Virus record (IMG/VR): IMGVR_UViG_3300035162_000569
Location: 1-31,908 of that record
Source: a virus
DNA: 31,908 bases
Direction: 5' to 3' (one strand)
The position numbers and the translations under genes were made by a program. Each line of letters starts with the position of its first letter. Within the stretch, counting starts at the first letter, position 1. Positions 27,176-31,908 of the stretch are shown here, one piece after another. The notes beneath the pieces are model-generated. The model was not told where the DNA came from, made no database searches, and saw only the letters and a list, made by a program, of their open reading frames with translations.

Positions 27176-27922
27176 TCACTCAAAGTCTGGTGCCCAATGA
27201 TGGCGACAGTTAAAACCACCGGCTACGACAAATGGGCCGCCGTCCCTTTTGCCCTTCCAATCACCCTGCCATGCGGCATTGATCTCATCAATGGTTAGCG
27301 TTTTGCCAACATATTTATCACAATGCTTTCTTGTGACTTCGTCCTTGGGGCCGATATAAACAAACTTTTCAGCGCCAACCTCTAGCGCCATATTGGCATT
27401 TATAGTTCTGTCAAAGTCCATAAGCCCATCATGAACCGCTTGACGAGCGTATTTAGCTAAATCTGACTGTACACTATTCTGTACATTCACGACAGCATCT
27501 GCAAATGTTTGCCCTGTTATGGTCGCTTCATATATCTGCTTGCTGACCACTTCCATGAACTCATCGCCTAACGCTCTATATCCGTTGAACGTAAGCTGCT
27601 GAAGCTGGCTCAATACGCTTTGGTCTAGTCGCGCAAATTCTGAAAATGTTCCCAGTAACGCCTGCGCCTCTTCCGCAACCTCAGAATACTCCGAAACAAA
27701 CGAGTCAACTGTTGCAATATAACGCTCATCGATTGCCTGCCTTACTTGCGTGCGAGCCTGTACTGCCCACTCTAAATCAAAAAGCTGTCCGTCTCTTAAC
27801 GGCGCATCGCGCATGATCTCAACAATGTCACGCTCTAGGCGAGCCAAAGACCTTAAAAGCTCGCGCTGGTGGCCTTCGGCCAGGCTTATTACGTCCTCAA
27901 GCCTATCCGTCTGCGCTGACAT
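27176..27922 (-). CDS. Phage MuF-like head morphogenesis / minor head protein (248 aa)
   Basis: The N-terminal two thirds are long helices (about 1-180). The C-terminal end has the MuF motif: GPKDEVTRKHCDKYVGKTLT, then EINAAWQGDWKGKR and GGFNCRHHWAPDFE, i.e. D-x-x-TR-x-x-C...GG-x-NCRH. It acts with the portal in head assembly and may be ejected with DNA. The N-terminus overlaps the end of the portal gene by 20 bases. No toxin domain is fused. Confidence 0.85.
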   Translation of the reverse strand: MSAQTDRLEDVISLAEGHQRELLRSLARLERDIVEIMRDAPLRDGQLFDLEWAVQARTQVRQAIDERYIATVDSFVSEYSEVAEEAQALLGTFSEFARLDQSVLSQLQQLTFNGYRALGDEFMEVVSKQIYEATITGQTFADAVVNVQNSVQSDLAKYARQAVHDGLMDFDRTINANMALEVGAEKFVYIGPKDEVTRKHCDKYVGKTLTIDEINAAWQGDWKGKRDGGPFVVAGGFNCRHHWAPDFE

Positions 27923-29417
27923 TCTGATCCGCTACCCGCTCCATCAAGGCATCACCGCCTGCAACTTGATCCAAGCCAACCTTTTGACGAACCTCGTTAG
28001 GCGTAACCAATCCGGAATCAATATGATATTTGTATATCTGGGTGGTTTTATCAAAGTCGCCAACCGCAGTAGTTTGCTCATCAATCTCCTTGTGCGCCTT
28101 AACAAGCGTCTCGCCATCTAAGACCAAGTCAGCCACTTGCTTGTCAATCTCTTTTAGAAGGGTCACAGACTTTACGCCTGCGGCCCTAGCTTGCTGAAGG
28201 AATCGCAGCTCTGAGTCATAGTCACGCAAATCAAAAGAGTCAGGGTAGCTGATAGAGACATCGTGCGTCGTGTGATCTTGCCAGTTGCAATAGAAGCCCC
28301 ACAACTGCTCTTCTGCCAACTCTAGAATGTCAGCCTTCTCACTTAACTTTGCATTGAGCATTTGAAACTCTGTCTGCAAAGCAATGCCTGACTGCTTGAC
28401 CGCCTCCGATCCGCGAACTGCGCCCATGTGAGCCATTCGGTTAATAGACTCAACCTTGTCCTGTATCGACGCCCTGATTGCGTCTAAGTTGCCCCCAGAC
28501 GGCTGCATTTGATACGGACGTAGCCCAGCGTCTAGGTCGTCGTTGATGTTGATGATTGAACCGGCCCCTGCACTTGCGTCAGTGTCAAACGTCTTCACTA
28601 GCGTCGGGTGGTTCGATATGCGAATCAATTGCTCAATTTCACTAAGCTCCTGATAGATAGCTTTTTGCATATAAGCAATGTCAGAGATGTCACTGATACC
28701 TATGCCGCGCACTACTGACCTGTTAGCAGGCAAATAGACCGCAGGAATCTTGCCAAGCGGGTTATCAATTAAGTCGACAACCTCATGCTCTGCACCGTCA
28801 TAGCGGATGAGCTTAATGGTGTCAGGCGTCCACTCTCTGAAGTGAGTCACAGAGTGAGTGCCGTCTATACGGTTCACAGACTCGCGTATCTTTAAATAGA
28901 CTAGCTGGTGCCTGCCCGACGGCTGGCGTTCCCACTTCCAATCAAAGACGTTCTCAGGCGTGATTAACGTTACATACGGCCTAATCTCTTGCGCCAACTC
29001 TTCTGCCCTAGTGCCAGCCTGCGAGCGCGGCTTGTCCATCAGCAACCAAACATGACCATATACGCTCGACCATATTTGAGCATCACGCATAAAAGAGTCA
29101 AATGCCTGTCCGTCTAGGTTTGCATCTTTCAAAAACTGCTCAAGCTCTGCGCTGCCTTCCATGCCAGCAAAGTTCCGAGTCGGTAGGACGCGCCAAAGGA
29201 AAGACGAATAGATGTGAATGACATTGCGGCAATGATTATCCAAAGGCGTTAAGCCGATGCGCCGGTCGTATGCCTTAGTGTCTTCGTTTAAATACTGAGA
29301 GAGATATGAGCCGTCTTGATAGTCCTGCCCTCCCATATAGCTCCGCACATAAAACTCCCAGCGGTTAATATTGTTCTCATAGTCAGGATGCTGGTACTCA
29401 ATATCAATATTTATCAT
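27903..29417 (-). CDS. Portal protein (504 aa)
   Basis: From ATG at 29417, which overlaps the terminase stop (ATGA) and follows AGAGGTGG. The protein is of typical portal length and layout: MINIDIEYQHPDYENNINRW, YVRSYMGGQDYQDGSYLSQY, the WRVLPTRNF and WSSVYGHVWLLMDKP regions, PAVYLPANRSVVRGIGISDI and SNHPTLVKTFD. The Y-x-x-HP-x-Y...W start and the helical C-terminal region match the DUF4055/SPP1-like portal group. It forms the dodecameric DNA gate. GTG at 29423 is an alternative start that adds two residues. Confidence 0.85.
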   Translation of the reverse strand: MINIDIEYQHPDYENNINRWEFYVRSYMGGQDYQDGSYLSQYLNEDTKAYDRRIGLTPLDNHCRNVIHIYSSFLWRVLPTRNFAGMEGSAELEQFLKDANLDGQAFDSFMRDAQIWSSVYGHVWLLMDKPRSQAGTRAEELAQEIRPYVTLITPENVFDWKWERQPSGRHQLVYLKIRESVNRIDGTHSVTHFREWTPDTIKLIRYDGAEHEVVDLIDNPLGKIPAVYLPANRSVVRGIGISDISDIAYMQKAIYQELSEIEQLIRISNHPTLVKTFDTDASAGAGSIININDDLDAGLRPYQMQPSGGNLDAIRASIQDKVESINRMAHMGAVRGSEAVKQSGIALQTEFQMLNAKLSEKADILELAEEQLWGFYCNWQDHTTHDVSISYPDSFDLRDYDSELRFLQQARAAGVKSVTLLKEIDKQVADLVLDGETLVKAHKEIDEQTTAVGDFDKTTQIYKYHIDSGLVTPNEVRQKVGLDQVAGGDALMERVADQNVSADG

Positions 29418-30625
29418 GTCCACCTCTGCGGAGACTGTGCCGCATAAGATTTTTTAATTGGGAATAAGTAGTCAACTGCGTACCCTAGCGCGTCATTCAT
29501 GTGGTCAAAGCCGTCTTTGTTGGGCTGGCTTGTTCCTTCTTTGTAAGTATGGCGCTCAAGCGATTCAATAACCTTTTTGCAATTAGGGCTAACAATGAGC
29601 CTGCGCTGGCCGTCTGAAGATAACAGCCTGGCGTTTACCGAATTAATGCGATCACGCACTGCTGTATGCGCCGACCGCACTTTTACGTTAAAACCAGCAT
29701 TCTGCAAAATAGATAAATCTGTCCTGCCGCCTGCGCTGGTCTTGCGCTGTCTTGATGCCGGGTCAGGGTATATTGTAACACTTGCGTTTTGATAACGCTC
29801 TTTGATCTCTGCGACCATTTCATCGGTGTTGCTGCCGAACATTACGATCTCATCGACAACGTGCAAGCGGTCGCCTTTTCTTACCATCACAACGGCTGAC
29901 ATGGGGTCAAGGTTGAAGTCCATGCCTATGTGGTATGCGCCTCGCTCCCCATTAAACTCGCTGACAGAGTGTTCGCGTGCAAAGCCGTAATATATTAAGC
30001 CAGAATAATTAACGAATCGGGCTAGGTACTCTTGATTAAAGGTGCGCTCGTCAAGGTCACGCCTAGCTGACTCAACCTCAAAGTCTGGAACGTGGCCGCC
30101 GTCTAGCGTTGTAAACTGGAACGATGTCCAGCCATCATCGTGGTCTACACCTTTTCCGTAAAGCTCATAGAAATGATTCCGACCTTTTGGGGTTCCGATA
30201 AATAACGCGCCGCCTTGCCTATCAGAAAGCGATGGCCTGATAACCTCATACCATGCCTCTTTACGCATATCTGCAAACTCGTCAAGGACACAGAAGTCCA
30301 ATGCGCGTCCGCGCAAGTTGTCAGGCTTCTCTGCCCCCTTTAGGCTAATAACACTTCCGTTTAACAGAGTGAGAGACAGCGAGGTCTCGTTAGTCTTGTA
30401 AACGTACTCAGGCGGGATTGCCTGTATCAGCATGGCCCAAGCGATTTCTTTTGCGGCTTTATAGGTTGGGGCCACATACCAAACATTCTTGCCCTCGCCA
30501 GAAAGCGCGGACTTCAATAGCTCTGCCGTTGAGAGGAATGTTTTGCCAAAGCGCCTACCGGCCACACATACGCGGAACCGATCATTGGCTTTAAATATAG
30601 CTGACTGCGGCCTAGTCAGTTTCAT
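29414..30625 (-). CDS. terL: Terminase large subunit (403 aa)
   Basis: Two-domain motor: an N-terminal ATPase with Walker A AGRRFGKT (residues 22-29), Walker B FCVLDEF (111-117), and RGRALDF and FIGTPKGRNHFYELY coupling motifs; and a C-terminal RNase H-like nuclease with GMDFNLDPMSAVVMV carrying the first catalytic Asp (about 233) and later VTIYPDPASRQR and MNDALGYAVDYLFP. It translocates DNA into the procapsid and cuts concatemers. ATG at 30625 overlaps the small subunit gene by 14 bases. The slightly compact length (403) is typical of siphoviruses with this Terminase_6-type large subunit. Confidence 0.95.
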   Translation of the reverse strand: MKLTRPQSAIFKANDRFRVCVAGRRFGKTFLSTAELLKSALSGEGKNVWYVAPTYKAAKEIAWAMLIQAIPPEYVYKTNETSLSLTLLNGSVISLKGAEKPDNLRGRALDFCVLDEFADMRKEAWYEVIRPSLSDRQGGALFIGTPKGRNHFYELYGKGVDHDDGWTSFQFTTLDGGHVPDFEVESARRDLDERTFNQEYLARFVNYSGLIYYGFAREHSVSEFNGERGAYHIGMDFNLDPMSAVVMVRKGDRLHVVDEIVMFGSNTDEMVAEIKERYQNASVTIYPDPASRQRKTSAGGRTDLSILQNAGFNVKVRSAHTAVRDRINSVNARLLSSDGQRRLIVSPNCKKVIESLERHTYKEGTSQPNKDGFDHMNDALGYAVDYLFPIKKSYAAQSPQRWT

Positions 30626-30974
30626 CAGGCGTTAGCTGTATCACCACTGGTGGAAGCTCTTGCGCTTCTGGCTGCGATTCTCTCCAGCCTGCCTGAGTCT
30701 TGAGGTAAAAGATTTGTGCAGTTGTGTTGCCGTCAGTAGCGTTTTGCAGCAGTGATTGGCTTACTCTACCAATTGCCTTTGCCCTTCCTTTTTTATAGGC
30801 GGCAGAAACATGCTCATCACGTTGCATAATTGCTCGAAATGTTCTTGTAGGTATACCAAGGTAATCGCATATTTGATCTTGGTTTAACACAGCCGCGAGC
30901 GTTTCTACCTCAGCAACCTGATCGGGCGTTAGCTCTGCCCTTGGCCTGCCCCCAGTGTTCGCTTTACTTGTCAT
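30612..30974 (-). CDS. terS: Terminase small subunit (120 aa)
   Basis: An N-terminal DNA-binding HTH (ELTPDQVAEVETLAAVLNQD then QICDYLGIPTRTFRAIMQRD), a central helix AYKKGRAKAIGRVSQSLLQN, and the end NTTAQIFYLKTQAGWRESQP, which matches the FYLKtqAGW tail of many phage small terminase-like proteins. It recognises phage DNA for packaging and activates TerL, whose gene overlaps it. The start of the product (GGRPRAELTP) is also familiar from the family. ATG at 30974. Confidence 0.8.
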   Translation of the reverse strand: MTSKANTGGRPRAELTPDQVAEVETLAAVLNQDQICDYLGIPTRTFRAIMQRDEHVSAAYKKGRAKAIGRVSQSLLQNATDGNTTAQIFYLKTQAGWRESQPEAQELPPVVIQLTPDETD

Positions 30975-31001
30975 TCTGTAATTAGTCGCCCTGCTTGAAT
31001 T

Positions 31002-31199
31002 TCAAGTCTTTGGTGCCGTTATCGGCAAAGCCCAGAATACGCCCCTGCTATATCCGTCTTGAATTACCTTCGTCTTTAGGTCTTGCTCGCTCATCGGATA
31101 AGTCTCAACTGCTCCGTCATCAAATGCTACCAAATAAGTGCCTTCAGTCTCTGGCATGACAGTCATATCGTGCCAATTAATGACGACGGTCTGTTTCAC
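31002..31199 (-). CDS. Small hypothetical protein (65 aa), DUF551-like
   Basis: From GTG at 31199, overlapping the previous stop (GTGA). The product contains NWHDMTVMPETEGTYLVAFD and AVETYPMSEQD then GVFWALPITAP, a pattern (W-x-x-x-x-x-P-x-x-x-G-x-YLVA-x-DG-x-V) like the small phage DUF551-type proteins that occur in many phages and have no known function. A longer start at 31235 would overlap the 85-aa gene by 40 bases. Lies before the terminase genes. Confidence 0.65.
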   Translation of the reverse strand: MKQTVVINWHDMTVMPETEGTYLVAFDDGAVETYPMSEQDLKTKVIQDGYSRGVFWALPITAPKT

Positions 31200-31453
31200 A
31201 ACTTCCAGGGGCGCGTAACCCACTCGCGCCGCCACAGAATTGACTCATATAACGAGCCCTCATTATGGCTGGCTTCTTTGAGACTTTGCACCATTCTGAT
31301 TTTCTCCTCAGTAACGCCGTAATCAATAGCCGCCCTCGCCTGCCTATAGCTTAGGTCTAACCATTTTGCCACATCGAAAGCCGTAAAGGTATTTTCTTCT
31401 CTTGCCAACAACATCACTAAATGGTCGGGTGCTTGTGCTTTCTTTGTCCTCAC
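31196..31453 (-). CDS. Small helix-turn-helix protein (85 aa)
   Basis: The product MRTKKAQAPDHLVMLLAREE, followed by NTFTAFDVAKWLDLSYRQAR and AAIDYGVTEEKIRMVQSL, has a likely winged helix-turn-helix (FTAFDVAKWLDLSYRQARAAI). It starts at GTG 31453, overlapping the methyltransferase stop (GTGA). It may regulate the methyltransferase or the adjoining late genes, or act with the small terminase subunit in DNA recognition; this is inference. The C-terminus has several tryptophans (WRREWVTRPW). Confidence 0.65.
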   Translation of the reverse strand: MRTKKAQAPDHLVMLLAREENTFTAFDVAKWLDLSYRQARAAIDYGVTEEKIRMVQSLKEASHNEGSLYESILWRREWVTRPWKL

Positions 31454-31902
31454 TGATCTTTCTCCGCGTTCATTATGGCCCTGCCAATCAATTCTGGAAT
31501 TTGCGGCACCACTGCGTTGCCTAGTGATTTAAGTCTGTGTGACCTAGCGGGAACCCCATTAGCCATTCTGTGAATTGCGGGTTCACTGGCCCACCAATCA
31601 CTCGACCGACGGTGTCCTTCTGCAATATGCCGTCTCGATAATATGGGGCTTCTCCGTCTTTGTAGTCTCTTGCGGTCGGGGTAGGCCAATGCGCTGGCGT
31701 GTGCCTCACTTCGTCCACTAGGGTCACTGTCGATTGCCCCGTCTTCCTGCAATGCTCGTAAAACTCCTTGCTCTTTGGCCCCTGACTGCCGTTCGCCGCC
31801 GCTGGGGTACGCCATAATCCAGACCCTATCTCGGTGGTGGTTTGCGCCAATCGCGGAAGCTGGTATGCAATGCCATTCCGCGTCATACCCGATCTCGGCC
31901 AA
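31450..31902 (-). CDS. DNA (cytosine-5) methyltransferase, C-terminal part
   Basis: Continues the methyltransferase from the left edge. The first 36 residues (AEIGYDAEWHCIPASAIGAN, RDRVWIMAYPSGG) are the repeated overlap; here the sequence reads on as ERQSGAKEQG, then a target-recognition region, and the final motif X region LKSLGNAVVPQIPELIGRAI. The TTG at 31902 is not the true start; it only marks the open frame. Upstream of it, a 20-base deletion relative to 116..135 breaks the frame of the full gene. Joining 513..7 to 31794..31450 keeps the frame and gives 283 residues, close to other phage enzymes. Confidence 0.85.
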   Translation of the reverse strand: MAEIGYDAEWHCIPASAIGANHHRDRVWIMAYPSGGERQSGAKEQGVLRALQEDGAIDSDPSGRSEAHASALAYPDRKRLQRRRSPILSRRHIAEGHRRSSDWWASEPAIHRMANGVPARSHRLKSLGNAVVPQIPELIGRAIMNAEKDQ

Positions 31903-31908
31903 GCCATC
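31789..31908. repeat. Right copy of terminal overlap (circular contig)
   Basis: Matches bases 1..115, with one mismatch (31794 C versus A at 6), and then bases 136..140 after skipping 20 bases (116..135) between two CTCGGCCAAG copies. See the left copy. Confidence 0.9.

Noticed and set aside
31521-31907. 128-codon minus-strand frame starting at the right edge
   Set aside because: It overlaps the methyltransferase C-terminal frame, which carries the conserved GNAVVPQ motif; this one has no recognisable features.
1-31908. CRISPR array, insertion sequence or integrated host genes
   Set aside because: No regularly spaced repeats, transposase or terminal inverted repeats were seen. All sizeable genes fit a phage genome.

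Overview
The window is essentially one complete genome of a tailed double-stranded DNA phage with a long non-contractile tail (siphovirus type), assembled as a circle. The last ~120 bases repeat the first ~115 (offset 31788), and the two ends cut one gene, a DNA cytosine methyltransferase, into an N-terminal part (left edge, minus strand) and a C-terminal part (right edge). Closing the circle restores a ~283-residue enzyme and gives a genome of about 31.8 kb. The gene families, strong GGGG-type ribosome binding sites, a lipobox lipoprotein and an SSB-like DDIPF tail point to a Gram-negative, probably proteobacterial and probably aquatic host. The host cannot be named from the sequence.

Almost every gene lies on the minus strand, tightly packed with ATGA/TAATG/GTGA overlaps. 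Read in transcription order: an early region (7538 down to 5294) starts at a good sigma70-like promoter with a 14-bp palindromic operator at its start site and carries two small unknowns, a Rad52-superfamily-type annealing protein, a small SSB-like protein, a Cro/CI-type regulator and two replication-associated small proteins. It continues (4924 to 747) with NinB-like, wHTH-phosphoesterase, HNH nuclease, small unknowns and a PAPS-reductase-family enzyme. A small exported protein and the methyltransferase follow across the contig join. Then come two small genes, terminase small and large subunits, portal, MuF-type head protein, a 17-residue lysine-rich peptide, scaffold, major capsid, a 36-residue protein, four neck/tail-completion/tube genes, a frameshifted tail assembly chaperone pair, tape measure, three tail-tip proteins, a GNAT-like protein, gpJ-like tail tip, a set of fibre and fibre-assembly proteins including a beta-propeller, and finally lipoprotein, membrane protein, holin and an M15 peptidase endolysin. 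The only convincing plus-strand gene is a DUF3310-type gene (7654..7869), divergent from the early promoter and convergent with the endolysin.

I see no integrase, DNA polymerase, primase, replicative helicase, tRNA or CRISPR array. The phage therefore probably depends on the host replisome, helped by its own annealing protein and SSB, and there is no direct sign of integration.

The most interesting non-standard signals are: a canonical A_AAA_AAC slippery site with a perfect 9-bp downstream stem in the tail chaperone gene, giving a 169-residue fusion; a ~280-base gene-poor stretch (5560..5843) rich in hairpins and ending in a strong plus-strand terminator, a candidate structured RNA; and a duplicated 36-base module in which a stop codon sits in the GUAA loop of a hairpin and is followed by an SD and the next start, where one copy has ATC in place of ATG for the PAPS-reductase gene.
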